In this document: positions 52,507-60,887 of the stretch, in pieces
How positions within the stretch are numbered: position 1 is the first letter of the stretch
Layout of the letters: every line of letters starts with the position of its first letter
The notes under the pieces: generated by a model
Databases searched by the model: none
What the model was told of the DNA's origin: nothing
Seen by the model: only the letters and a program-made list of their open reading frames with translations
NCBI GenBank assembly: GCA_029565685.1
Contig: JAKQNR010000006.1
Location: forward strand, 299,991-363,990
DNA from: a bacterium
Lineage (GTDB): Bacteria; Zhuqueibacterota; Zhuqueibacteria; Residuimicrobiales; Residuimicrobiaceae
Direction of reading: 5' to 3'
Length of the DNA: 64,000 bases
Program-made: the position numbers and the translations under genes

Positions 52507-53648
52507 TCCATATTTTAATCGCCCTCTATATGCTGCTGATGCTGATTTTTCTCGTAACCCTGTTCAACGCCCTCACTGCGCCTATGGTACAGAACGGCCC
52601 GAATCCGCTCCGCTTTCCCAAGGTATCGGTGCTGGTGCCGGCGCGCAACGAGGAGCGCACGATCCAAACCTGTCTGGCCGCTCTATGCAGCCAGGATTAC
52701 CCGAATCTCGAGATCATCGTCCTCGACGATCACTCTCAGGATAAAACCGCCCAACTGGTGGCCGGCTATGCAGAGATCGATCAACGGATTCGCCTGATCC
52801 AGGGGAAAAGCCTGCCCCGCGGCTGGACCGGCAAGAACTGGGCCTGCCATCAGCTGAGCCACGCGGCGCAGGGCTCCATCCTGATCTTCACCGATGCGGA
52901 TAACTTTTATGCTCCCTACGCGGTCTCACGCACCGTGGGCTGGATGGAAAAGCTCAACCTGGATCTCTTTTCAGCCTTTCCCCAGCAGATCACCCAGACC
53001 TGGGCGGAAAAACTGATTGTGCCGGTCTTTGATCTGTTCGTCTACAGCCTGCTGCCGCTTTGGCTGACCTATCACAGCCGGTTTGCCTCTCTCTCCGCCG
53101 CCAACGGACAGTGGATCGCCTTTGCTCAGCGGGGCTATGAGCAGATGAGCGGTCACGCCTCGGTGCGGGGCCACATCGTCGAAGACACTGCGCTCAGCCG
53201 CCGGGCAAAACAGTTGGGGCTCAGAACCCTCACCGCCTCAGGCCGCGATGCCGTGTTCGGCCGCATGTACACCGGACCAAAGGAAGTTTGGTTCGGCTTT
53301 GCCAAAAACGCTTTCGGCCTGATGAATTTTCAGGCCTTGCCCTATTTCCTGTTCATGGGATTTCTCTTTTTCATCTTTATCGTCCCCTATCTGCTGCTGC
53401 TGTTTCCCTTGTTGTGGCCCTTTGCGCTGCCGGCAGTGGGGATCAACATCCTCATCCGCTTTATCGTGTCCATCAAATTCAAACAACCGCCCTTTTACAG
53501 CGTCGTGCTCCACCCCATCAGTATTCTCGCGACCATTCTCGTCGGTCTCACTTCGTTCTATTATTACTGGATAGGACACATCGTCTGGAAAGGACGCCCG
53601 GTTCCCTTTCAGAACGGAAAATCCGATGGAAATAGACATCATGATTGA
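52503..53648 (+). CDS. GT2 carotenoid glycosyltransferase (CruC/CrtQ-like)
   Basis: A 381-residue membrane-bound GT-A glycosyltransferase. After an N-terminal membrane segment the catalytic domain has VSVLVPARNEERTI, LDDHSQD, FTDADNF (DxD) and the GWTGKNWACHQL motif typical of CrtQ/CruC-type carotenoid glycosyltransferases; three or four C-terminal membrane helices follow. It would attach a sugar, probably glucose, to the 1'-hydroxyl made by CruF. It overlaps the acyltransferase by 4 bases and cruF by 23 bases, a tightly coupled order. Confidence 0.83.
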   Translation: MIHILIALYMLLMLIFLVTLFNALTAPMVQNGPNPLRFPKVSVLVPARNEERTIQTCLAALCSQDYPNLEIIVLDDHSQDKTAQLVAGYAEIDQRIRLIQGKSLPRGWTGKNWACHQLSHAAQGSILIFTDADNFYAPYAVSRTVGWMEKLNLDLFSAFPQQITQTWAEKLIVPVFDLFVYSLLPLWLTYHSRFASLSAANGQWIAFAQRGYEQMSGHASVRGHIVEDTALSRRAKQLGLRTLTASGRDAVFGRMYTGPKEVWFGFAKNAFGLMNFQALPYFLFMGFLFFIFIVPYLLLLFPLLWPFALPAVGINILIRFIVSIKFKQPPFYSVVLHPISILATILVGLTSFYYYWIGHIVWKGRPVPFQNGKSDGNRHHD

Positions 53649-54360
53649 CCCGTTTGAAAAGCCGCCGGCCTCACGGCAGGCGGAAAAAACGACGATCATG
53701 GTCTTGTATCTCCTTCTCTGCGCCGGCGGGCTCTGGCATGTGTTAGGTTGGTTTCAGCCGCTTATGCGCGCACTGGCCGCTCCCATGCTCTTCAGCCTGG
53801 CCGCGCTGCTGTTCCTCGCCTGCGTGCGCCACGCACGCCGCGGATACGTTGACTCTCTGAGCCGCTGGACTCTGTTTTCACTCAGCGTGATTGTCTCGGC
53901 CTTTTTTCTGGAATGGATCGGCGTGCACAGCGGCAAGGTGTTTGGTCCATACGCCTATGGAAAAGTGCTGCAGCCGCAATTGCTGGGTGTGCCGCTGGTC
54001 ATCGGTTTCGCCTGGCTGACCATGATCCTATCGTCCGCCGGCGTCATGGACGGCATCGTCTGCCGCCTGGACCGGGCCTATCCCTCCCTGGCCCGGTCCG
54101 CGGGCGCGAAAGTCGTTCTCATCGCCCTGCTCATGGTGCTTTTCGACGGAATCATGGAACCCGCGGCCGTCAAACTGGATTATTGGCGCTGGCTGGAGAA
54201 TGAGATACCATTGCAGAATTATTCCGCCTGGTTCGTTTTTTCCCTCCTCTATGCAGCCGCAGCCCTGCGGCTCGGACTGCTGAGGAATGGATGGCCGGCT
54301 TTGGCCCGCCATGTCTGGATGGCCCAGATCATCTATTTTTTCCTGGTCCGTTTACAGTGA
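53626..54360 (+). CDS. cruF: CruF-type carotenoid 1',2'-hydratase
   Basis: A 244-residue integral membrane protein with about seven hydrophobic segments. The family signature is present: EWIGVHSGKVFGPYAYGKVL near residue 95, then LGVPLVIGFAWLTMIL and DGIMEPAAVKLDYWRW. CruF adds water to the psi end of carotenes to give a 1'-hydroxyl, the step before glycosylation in myxoxanthophyll, bacterioruberin and related pathways. ATG 53641 is an alternative start. It is inside the operon between the glycosyltransferase and the ketolase. Confidence 0.88.
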   Translation: MEIDIMIDPFEKPPASRQAEKTTIMVLYLLLCAGGLWHVLGWFQPLMRALAAPMLFSLAALLFLACVRHARRGYVDSLSRWTLFSLSVIVSAFFLEWIGVHSGKVFGPYAYGKVLQPQLLGVPLVIGFAWLTMILSSAGVMDGIVCRLDRAYPSLARSAGAKVVLIALLMVLFDGIMEPAAVKLDYWRWLENEIPLQNYSAWFVFSLLYAAAALRLGLLRNGWPALARHVWMAQIIYFFLVRLQ

Positions 54361-54377
54361 ACGCTCAGGAGTTCTCT

Positions 54378-55112
54378 ATGGCGAAAGCGTACACAAACTC
54401 AGTACAAGGCCTCTTCATCGCAGCGATGATCTATCTGGCCTGGCTCAGCCACCTGGTCTATTGGCTGGCGGCTGATCTGCGATCCACACCCTGGCCCTGG
54501 ATCGTCCTGGCCCTGCTCGTACAGACCTGGCTGTACGTCGGTCTCTTTATCACCGCCCACGACGCCATGCACCAGGCGGTCGCTCCGGGCCGCCGCAGGA
54601 TCAATCTATGGGTTGGACGCATAGCGGTTCTGAGCTATGCGCTGTTTTCTTTTGACAAACTTTTACGGCGCCACGGCCTGCATCACAGCTTTCCCGCCAG
54701 CAACCGGGACCCGGACTTTCACGACGGCGTTCACACCAGCTCTTTGCGCTGGTACTTGCATTTTATGTCGCACTATCTCACGATTCCGCAGCTGATCGGC
54801 ATGGCGTTGCTATTTAATCTGCTGCAGCACATCGCAGGCGCGGCGCTCGAAAATCTGCTGATCCTCTGGGCGGCGCCGGCTCTTTTGAGCACCTGGCAGC
54901 TTTTTTATTTCGGAACCTATCTGCCGCACCGCCTGCCCCCAGGCGGTTACCAGCCTCCCCACCGCGCCGTCAGTTCCGATTATCCGGTTTGGCTTTCCCT
55001 ATTGACCTGTTACCATTTCGGCTATCATTCGGAGCATCATCAGCAGCCCACCGTGCCGTGGTGGGGGCTGCCGGCCTGGCGGGCGAAGAAAAACAAACAA
55101 CAAACCGCGTGA
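54378..55112 (+). CDS. crtW: Beta-carotene ketolase CrtW
   Basis: A 244-residue membrane di-iron oxygenase of the fatty-acid-desaturase superfamily. The histidine boxes fit CrtW rather than CrtZ: HDAMH near residue 57, HGLHHSFPASNRDPDFHD near 95 and YHFGYHSEHHQQP near 220, with the end motif VPWWGLP. It adds a 4-keto group to a beta ring, here the single ring made by CrtYcd. ATG 54378 follows CAGGAG with a 6-base spacer. No crtZ hydroxylase is present, so the keto ring is probably not hydroxylated at C-3. Confidence 0.88.
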   Translation: MAKAYTNSVQGLFIAAMIYLAWLSHLVYWLAADLRSTPWPWIVLALLVQTWLYVGLFITAHDAMHQAVAPGRRRINLWVGRIAVLSYALFSFDKLLRRHGLHHSFPASNRDPDFHDGVHTSSLRWYLHFMSHYLTIPQLIGMALLFNLLQHIAGAALENLLILWAAPALLSTWQLFYFGTYLPHRLPPGGYQPPHRAVSSDYPVWLSLLTCYHFGYHSEHHQQPTVPWWGLPAWRAKKNKQQTA

Positions 55113-55407
55113 CAGGCGGCCTTACTGCTGAACGAAACAACGACGATCCGAAGGCGAAAGCAGTGAGTGAAATAGTTCACGCCGGGGCTAGCACAGTGGA
55201 CGTGTGCGACCGCCCTGGCGCTGTGCTCCGCGGAGTGGGCGAATGCGAGGGCGTACCCGCCCGTGGATCGATCGCTTTGAACGATTTCTTGCGCAGAGAA
55301 AAAAGGGGCAGCCGATCAATCTGCATGACGGCCTAATAACCTATCAGCCGGGCGAAGGAACATTTTGCCTGCATACGCGGCAGGAATCATCGCCGTATGG
55401 GCCTCCT
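55113..55407 (+). other. Non-coding gap between crtW and the truncated GT2
   Basis: Between the convergent crtW and glycosyltransferase genes, I see no terminator or RNA gene. An open plus frame at 55204 encodes an RPWIDRFERFLAQRKKGQ-like stretch, but has no ribosome-binding site and no family I recognise. Confidence 0.4.
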
Positions 55408-55755
55408 TCACCCTGCCGAATTGATAGAGTGTGCCGACATTTGCTCCACCTGCGCCTGAACTTTATATGGATAATAAACGTCATCGGAATCCAGAAAGCA
55501 GAGGTACTCGCCGGTCGCCGCCCTCATGCCCAGATTGCGGGCGGCGGATGGCCCACGATGTTCACCGGCGATGACTCGAATCCGATCGGCGTACGGCCGT
55601 AGGACCTCCATGGTATGATCGGTAGATCCATCATCAACGACCAAAATCTCCAGTCGCTCATAGGTCTGGCCCAGCACGCTGTCGATCGCCGCAGGCAGCA
55701 GATCCGCACGGTTAAAAGTCGGGATAACCACTGAAACCAAGGGCAGGGCGCTCAT
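55408..55755 (-). pseudogene. Truncated GT2 glycosyltransferase
   Basis: Only the first 115 residues of a GT-A family 2 glycosyltransferase are present: VSVVIPTFNRADLLPAAI, LVVDDGSTD and the acceptor-metal motif FLDSDDVYYP. Full-length enzymes are about 300 residues. Here the frame ends at SINSAG right after the DxD region, so the acceptor domain is missing. Its ATG overlaps the stop of the preceding gene (ATGA), so it was once part of a real operon. It is a remnant, perhaps left by a recombination that brought the crt operon and this locus together. Confidence 0.65.
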
Positions 55756-56411
55756 GAATCCCCATCCTTTGCAGCTGCCGGCTTAACCGGCCGCAAGGAA
55801 AAGACTTCGCCCATCCTGAAGGGCACAGCCGCAGAGATTCCTCGCTGGCGTCGCATTGCCTCCCGGCATTGCATCAGAGCGGTCAGCCCCAGAGAAGAGG
55901 AATGCTGCGCCGCCTTTATGACCGTGGCAGAAATCCAGCACCAGCCGCCTTTGGACATGTGGGGCCGTATCACGCCGGCGCTCCCTTTATATTGAATCGA
56001 CAGCTCCGCATTCGACCATTGGGAAAAAACGGGATGTATATAATGAAAGTCTTTTGTGACGGCGGAGGGTTGATACCCCTGCGCGAGCAGCCAAGAATGA
56101 GTACAATTCCTGGCTGCGGTGCAAAAAGGAGCAGCATCCTTGTGCCGATCGGAAACGGACTCGAGCGTTCTGTACACTGCCGAATAAAAAGCCGGAGCGG
56201 CGTCGAGGGGGATGGCGTTCTGATGTTTTAGGCGGGCGATCCTTGTTGCGATGGATCGATCCATGGAAGCGAGCAGAACCTGTTCGAAGAACTGACGCAT
56301 ATCGCAGTGAAAGAGAAAACAGCTTGCCGCAATGCTGAAACTGCCGAAAAGGCGCGGCTCTTTTCTGCAGGCCTGATCGGCCAGCTTCCATTTTAATGCC
56401 TTCCTTATCAT
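55752..56411 (-). CDS. Unidentified protein of a surface-polysaccharide locus
   Basis: A 219-residue protein with a Cys-rich, helix-rich sequence (CLFHCDMRQFF, FCTAARNCTHSW). I do not recognise a family. Its 4-base overlap with the truncated GT2 and its position after the flippase suggest it belongs to a polysaccharide or glycoconjugate gene set. Upstream, 56412-56664 contains no feature I can support. It could also be decaying. Confidence 0.45.
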   Translation of the reverse strand: MIRKALKWKLADQACRKEPRLFGSFSIAASCFLFHCDMRQFFEQVLLASMDRSIATRIARLKHQNAIPLDAAPAFYSAVYRTLESVSDRHKDAAPFCTAARNCTHSWLLAQGYQPSAVTKDFHYIHPVFSQWSNAELSIQYKGSAGVIRPHMSKGGWCWISATVIKAAQHSSSLGLTALMQCREAMRRQRGISAAVPFRMGEVFSLRPVKPAAAKDGDS

Positions 56412-56664
56412 GCTTGCCTTTCGATGAAAAGAAAGGAATGCAACTGGGTTGGAAGGTAGCGAGATGAAAAAAGCCGGATTTCAAGAACGCGGCGCGATCG
56501 GTATCAGGCAACGACCACTGACGCTCCCCGGCGTGGACATACCCTCTTGCCCCTGCTAAAGCCCCTATAATAAATTAACCCCAACAAACCTGAAAAACAA
56601 GCGATTATTCAAGGCAAGCGGTTTGGTTCACCTTGTTCAGGGAGACGCCCCCGCGGTCGCACTG

Positions 56665-58146
56665 TTATTTTACATCGCCTTTTTTCCGCTGCAGCAGTTT
56701 ATTCCGCATCCAGGCGATCGCTGTTTGTTTCAGATGGGCATCATAAGCTGAAATGGCGGCGGCATAAAGCACGGTGATCAACAGCGATCTGATCACCAGC
56801 AAGGATAACGCGCTGCCGGTTTCCACCCGGTGCACTAAAAGACCGATGCCAAGGGCAAAGATAAGGTACACGGCCAGGTCCTTGACCGGCCATTTCAATC
56901 TCAGAATACGATTGGAGTGCAGGGTGATCAACGCGGTCAGCACCGTATAGGAGATCATGGCCGAGAGGACCGCGCCCTGTATTTGATATTTCGGAATGAG
57001 ATAGATATTCAAGGCTGCGTGCAAGAGAGCGCAGAACATGGTATAACCGGCTATGATCTTTGTTTTCTTGAGCAGAAAAAAGCCTGCACCGGTTATGTGG
57101 TAGGTGCCGTATATCAGAATGCTGGCCGTCACCATCGGCACGATCTGCACGGCCAAAAGATATTTTTCTGTTGCAAACACTACGATGAATTCCCTGCTGA
57201 CCGACAGAACCCCGCAGATGATCAGCACCGCCAGACAAAGATAATACTTTAACAGGACCTGCAGATAGTCTGTCGTTCTTTCCCGTCCTTCTGACTCCCA
57301 TAGCTTGGTATAGATGGGGAAAATGGTCATCCACAGAGGGCCGGTGATAAAGCCTTGAATGTAAGTGGAGATATTATAGCCGACCGAATAGATGCCCAAC
57401 TGGGCGGAATCGAGAAAATACTGAATAAAGAACCGGTCGGCATAATCGTTCAGCAATGAGGATACTTCGAAAAAAATGAGTGGAAAACCATAAATAAAAA
57501 GCTTTTTCAGTTTCTCCAGAGAGATCTTTTTAACATTCAACTCGCCTTTCCTCTGGAAATACAGAGTCAGCAGAAAAGCGGCGATTGCTTCAAATATTAA
57601 AAGACCCAGCAGATAGCCGTATAATCCTTTCTTCAGCAACACACAGGCTGCAATGCTGACGATCATGGCGCCGGATCGACTCGTTAAACTGATTATGCCT
57701 AACAGAAACACCTTTTCCTCTGCCCTGAAAAAAGACGCGAAAAGGTTCAACACCGTGCGCGAAAGGAGAATGACCGCGACGATCAGCAGGAAATAAGCTA
57801 CGTTGAGAGCAACATACTCTTTGGCAAAAAGGGCGATCAAATAGTAGACGATAAAAGTGCAGAAGGAACAGATCACGACGCCGCCCAACGAGCTGGTAAA
57901 GAGAACGGACTTTTCCTCCGCATTGGCGACTTTTGCATAATCTTTGATGACCGCGGTCGTCATTCCGCTTTTGGCGAATGGGATTAAAAGAGCCAATACG
58001 GCATTGAACAGGGCCAACTGGCCGTATTCCTCCACCGTGAAAATTCTTGCCATGATCGGAAAGGCGATAAAAGAGAGGACCAGACCCATGGCGACAAAAC
58101 CGGCGTACTGAAAGGCCTGACTCGTCGTTCTTTTTAATAAAGACAT
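56665..58146 (-). CDS. Wzx/MATE-superfamily polysaccharide flippase
   Basis: A 493-residue integral membrane protein with about 13 hydrophobic segments. The N-terminus SLLKRTTSQAFQYAGFVAMGLVLSFIAFPIMARIF and later SRTVLNLFASFFRAEEK and LNDYADRFFIQYFLD are typical of Wzx-like flippases that move lipid-linked sugars across the inner membrane. ATG 58146 is chosen because a promoter lies at 58206-58234, just upstream; the longer frame to 58200 would begin in front of its own transcript start. It is the only intact gene of the putative polysaccharide set. Confidence 0.88.
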   Translation of the reverse strand: MSLLKRTTSQAFQYAGFVAMGLVLSFIAFPIMARIFTVEEYGQLALFNAVLALLIPFAKSGMTTAVIKDYAKVANAEEKSVLFTSSLGGVVICSFCTFIVYYLIALFAKEYVALNVAYFLLIVAVILLSRTVLNLFASFFRAEEKVFLLGIISLTSRSGAMIVSIAACVLLKKGLYGYLLGLLIFEAIAAFLLTLYFQRKGELNVKKISLEKLKKLFIYGFPLIFFEVSSLLNDYADRFFIQYFLDSAQLGIYSVGYNISTYIQGFITGPLWMTIFPIYTKLWESEGRERTTDYLQVLLKYYLCLAVLIICGVLSVSREFIVVFATEKYLLAVQIVPMVTASILIYGTYHITGAGFFLLKKTKIIAGYTMFCALLHAALNIYLIPKYQIQGAVLSAMISYTVLTALITLHSNRILRLKWPVKDLAVYLIFALGIGLLVHRVETGSALSLLVIRSLLITVLYAAAISAYDAHLKQTAIAWMRNKLLQRKKGDVK

Positions 58147-58205
58147 GATCGAACCATCTCTATGAAACGAACTCCTTACGGTCGCCCAGCGAAGGCCCAT
58201 ACCGT

Positions 58206-58234
58206 ATGATATAGATAAATATTTCTATTTTCAA
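58206..58234 (-). promoter_or_regulatory. Promoter for the flippase gene
   Basis: On the minus strand: -35 TTGAAA (58234-58229), 17-base spacer of A/T-rich sequence, -10 TATCAT (58211-58206). It lies about 55 bases upstream of ATG 58146 in an AT-rich gap between the flippase and the ABC-F gene. Confidence 0.55.
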
Positions 58235-58328
58235 CAGCAATTATCATACCTTCCAGTCCCGATCGAGCCGGCGCCTTTGCTTAATTTTTCACCGGCTTCG
58301 CCAAGTTATATCTATATTATTATATAAA

Positions 58329-59846
58329 TTACGATAGATGGCTTGTCTTCAGGACATACTCCTCTTTCGTCCTGGTTGATGTCAAATGCCAGGCACTAAA
58401 GGTCAACTGTCGCAAAAAGTATAAATCATGGCTCACCAGCATCATGGCGCAGGGACAATCGGCAAGAGCTTGCTCCAGACACTGAATCGAAGGCAGGTCA
58501 AGATGATTGGTGGGCTCATCCATGATGATGATGTGCGGCTCTCGAGCCATGCCCAGGGCTAGGATCAGCTTGCGAATTTCGCCCGGACTGGGCTCTGCGG
58601 ATGCCAGCAGCCGTTGCGGCCTGGATCCCAGCCGGCTGACGATATTCATCACCCGGCCCAATTGCGGTCCGGAAAGCGATTGCGCCTTTTGCAGAATCGT
58701 GCGGCTGGTCTGCCCATCGATCTCCTGCGGCAAATAGGTGATCCGGTCCTCGTCGGCATGAAGGCGGCCCAGCAGATGGCGAACCAAAGTGCTCTTGCCT
58801 GAGCCATTGGGTCCGGTGATCGCGATGCGGTCCGTCGGTCTGATAAGCAGATCAGGGCAGCAAAGTTTTTTATTTCCGCCCAGATCGAGATCCGCTGCCG
58901 GCAATGAGAGGAGAAAATCCCGCTGCGATCTTGAACTGGGCAACCAGATGCCCAGCTCGAAAGATTTTTCCGGCTTGATCTCCGCCAGTCCGGCCTCCAT
59001 CTTTTCCAGTCTCGATCGCAGCTGCCGCTGCAGCCGGCCTGCCTGGCCGTCCTTTCCAGTCAAACGCGCCCGGTCGATTTTGGCGCGGCCGTCGCGATCC
59101 TTGCGCTCCAGATGACGCTTGGACCTCTTGCGATCCGCGGCCTGCGCCTCCCTGCGCCGGCGATCAGCCTCCTGACGCACCTTTTTCAATAAATGTTTGT
59201 TGAGATCGTACTGCCGCTGGACCGCTTCCTGTTCCTGTTCGACAGCCGCCAAAGCAAGAGTCGCTCCGCCCGGTCGCGCCAGGATGGCAGGCGGAGAGGC
59301 GAGCAGACAGGTTTGACACAGCCTGTCGAGCAACTCGCGGTCATGGCTTACCAGAAGGCCGATGCCGCGAAAGGTCTGCAACCCGGCAACGATCAAATCG
59401 CGCGCTTGCGCATCCAGGTGATTGGTCGGTTCATCGACCGCCAGCAGATCCGGATTGAACCGCAACGCCACTGCCAATTGCAACCGCTTGCGTTCGCCAT
59501 GGGAAAGGGTTTGCCAACGCATGAGGAAATCATCGCTGATTTCGAGCTTTTCTTTCAACAGACGGCTTTCGCGGTTCTCATCCTTAATGAACTCTACAGC
59601 CCGTTCCGGCGGATCATCCGTTCGTTGCGGGCAGTACAAGCAAAGGACAGGCCGGCTGATGCTGCCCGAATCCGGCTGCAGCAGGCCGGCGGCCAGTTTC
59701 AGCAACGTCGATTTCCCCGAACCGTTGGCGCCGATCACGCCGGTCCAACCGGCGCCGGCGTGAAAAGAGACCGCCTTGAACAGCTCTGCAGGGGAGGCGG
59801 CATAGGTAAAAGTCACGTCATGAAAAATCAACTGCACGGATGACAT
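58329..59846 (-). CDS. ABC-F family ATP-binding protein
   Basis: A 505-residue soluble protein with two ABC ATPase domains and no membrane segment, like ribosome-associated ABC-F proteins. First domain: Walker A GANGSGKST, signature LSHGERKRL, Walker B LLAVDEPTNHLD. The linker (~residues 195-300) is strongly basic and helical (ADRRRREAQAADRKRSKRH). Second domain: Walker A GPNGSGKST and Walker B IIIMDEPTNHLD, but its signature is SPGEIRK, not LSGGE. ABC-F proteins act in translation rescue or antibiotic protection. ATG 59846 is chosen over longer frames that reach 59972. Confidence 0.85.
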   Translation of the reverse strand: MSSVQLIFHDVTFTYAASPAELFKAVSFHAGAGWTGVIGANGSGKSTLLKLAAGLLQPDSGSISRPVLCLYCPQRTDDPPERAVEFIKDENRESRLLKEKLEISDDFLMRWQTLSHGERKRLQLAVALRFNPDLLAVDEPTNHLDAQARDLIVAGLQTFRGIGLLVSHDRELLDRLCQTCLLASPPAILARPGGATLALAAVEQEQEAVQRQYDLNKHLLKKVRQEADRRRREAQAADRKRSKRHLERKDRDGRAKIDRARLTGKDGQAGRLQRQLRSRLEKMEAGLAEIKPEKSFELGIWLPSSRSQRDFLLSLPAADLDLGGNKKLCCPDLLIRPTDRIAITGPNGSGKSTLVRHLLGRLHADEDRITYLPQEIDGQTSRTILQKAQSLSGPQLGRVMNIVSRLGSRPQRLLASAEPSPGEIRKLILALGMAREPHIIIMDEPTNHLDLPSIQCLEQALADCPCAMMLVSHDLYFLRQLTFSAWHLTSTRTKEEYVLKTSHLS

Positions 59847-60328
59847 GGATTCTCTGTTCCTGGGGATAAAAAAAGCCACGATCAAAGACCGCGGCCGTAA
59901 AAACCACGGTGTGAAGGAAACAGCAGCGAAACCGACAGACAAACGGCTGCACCAGCGCAAGGGTTGCGCCATCCAAACAGCAGCTTTACTGCGGAATTTC
60001 GCTGGTCAGTTCTTCACGCCCGTGACTCTGAATAATTCTACTTCTGCTTAAATAACGCGCTTTTCCGGCTAAAATGCAAGTAAAAATGGCCGAGTCCGCC
60101 GTAAAAAAACACACGCAGCCAGCCCCTGGTTGAAAATCGTCTCGAGCAGGCCGAGGCGCCGGCAATCCTCGTCCACGATTCATCTCATCCGCCTCAGCCA
60201 TCTTGCGCCTTGGCTCAGACCCCGTGCCTCATCTGCACCATCGCTTCATTCGCGCTGTCGTTGAATATCTCGATCCCATTCGCTCCCTCGTCGCCGCCGG
60301 CGAAGGCCGCTTGGCGCTTACAATGCCA
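59847..60328. other. Intergenic region between abc-F and the small membrane protein gene
   Basis: A divergent gap of nearly 500 bases with several A/T-rich stretches. The frames across it are short and lack ribosome-binding sites. Nothing definite is seen apart from the promoter at its right end. Confidence 0.4.
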
Positions 60329-60357
60329 TTGCTTTATGCAAAATTTTTCGTTAAAAT
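60329..60357 (+). promoter_or_regulatory. Promoter for the 142-aa membrane protein and propeller genes
   Basis: -35 TTGCTT (60329-60334), 17-base spacer, -10 TAAAAT (60352-60357). It is about 69 bases upstream of ATG 60426. Confidence 0.55.
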
Positions 60358-60425
60358 ATATGTCGATGAACCATTCATCGTTCAACCAAGCTTGACGCTG
60401 TTCACCATGATGCACAAGGACCCCC

Positions 60426-60854
60426 ATGCCGGAAGATGAAGTCACCCGGTTGTTGACATTGACCGAGGGCAATACGCTCAAAGCGATCGAAATTTTAGAA
60501 AAACAGCTGAACACCCTCTATAGCCGCGCGCAGGTCCTCATGAGCCTTGCCGGCGTAACCTTGACCATCACCGGTTTTTCCGGTCGTTCCATCGCCGCCG
60601 CCAACGCGGCAGCCCAAATTCTCGTTATCTGCGGACTCGCGGTGGTGCTGGCCAGCGCGGTCTGGATTTATATACGGGTCATGAGCATCCGCTGGATCAC
60701 CGCGGAAGCGCAATCCGATACTCGAACCTATCTGGCCGGCATCATCAAACGCCGCAATCAAAAGACCGTCGCCTACTCCATGGGCGGAAAAATCCTCCTC
60801 TTTGGCCTCGTTCTCTATTGCATCGCATTTTCCATTATGCTGCTCAATCTCTAA
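60426..60854 (+). CDS. Small inner-membrane protein, unknown function
   Basis: A 142-residue protein with an amphipathic helical start (LTEGNTLKAIEILEKQLNTLYSRAQ) and three hydrophobic segments (~residues 37-50, 62-83, 120-141). A basic loop (GIIKRRNQKT) lies between the last two. No family comes to mind. It is 33 bases ahead of the secreted propeller gene and probably cotranscribed. Confidence 0.65.
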   Translation: MPEDEVTRLLTLTEGNTLKAIEILEKQLNTLYSRAQVLMSLAGVTLTITGFSGRSIAAANAAAQILVICGLAVVLASAVWIYIRVMSIRWITAEAQSDTRTYLAGIIKRRNQKTVAYSMGGKILLFGLVLYCIAFSIMLLNL

Positions 60855-60887
60855 TACCGCAATCCAGCTAAAGGACAACAACCATTG

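Noticed and set aside
55752..56411. A lasso-peptide B2 (transglutaminase-like) protein
   Set aside because: A cysteine-rich segment hinted at it, but the conserved HAW motif and a precursor peptide or asparagine synthetase are absent.
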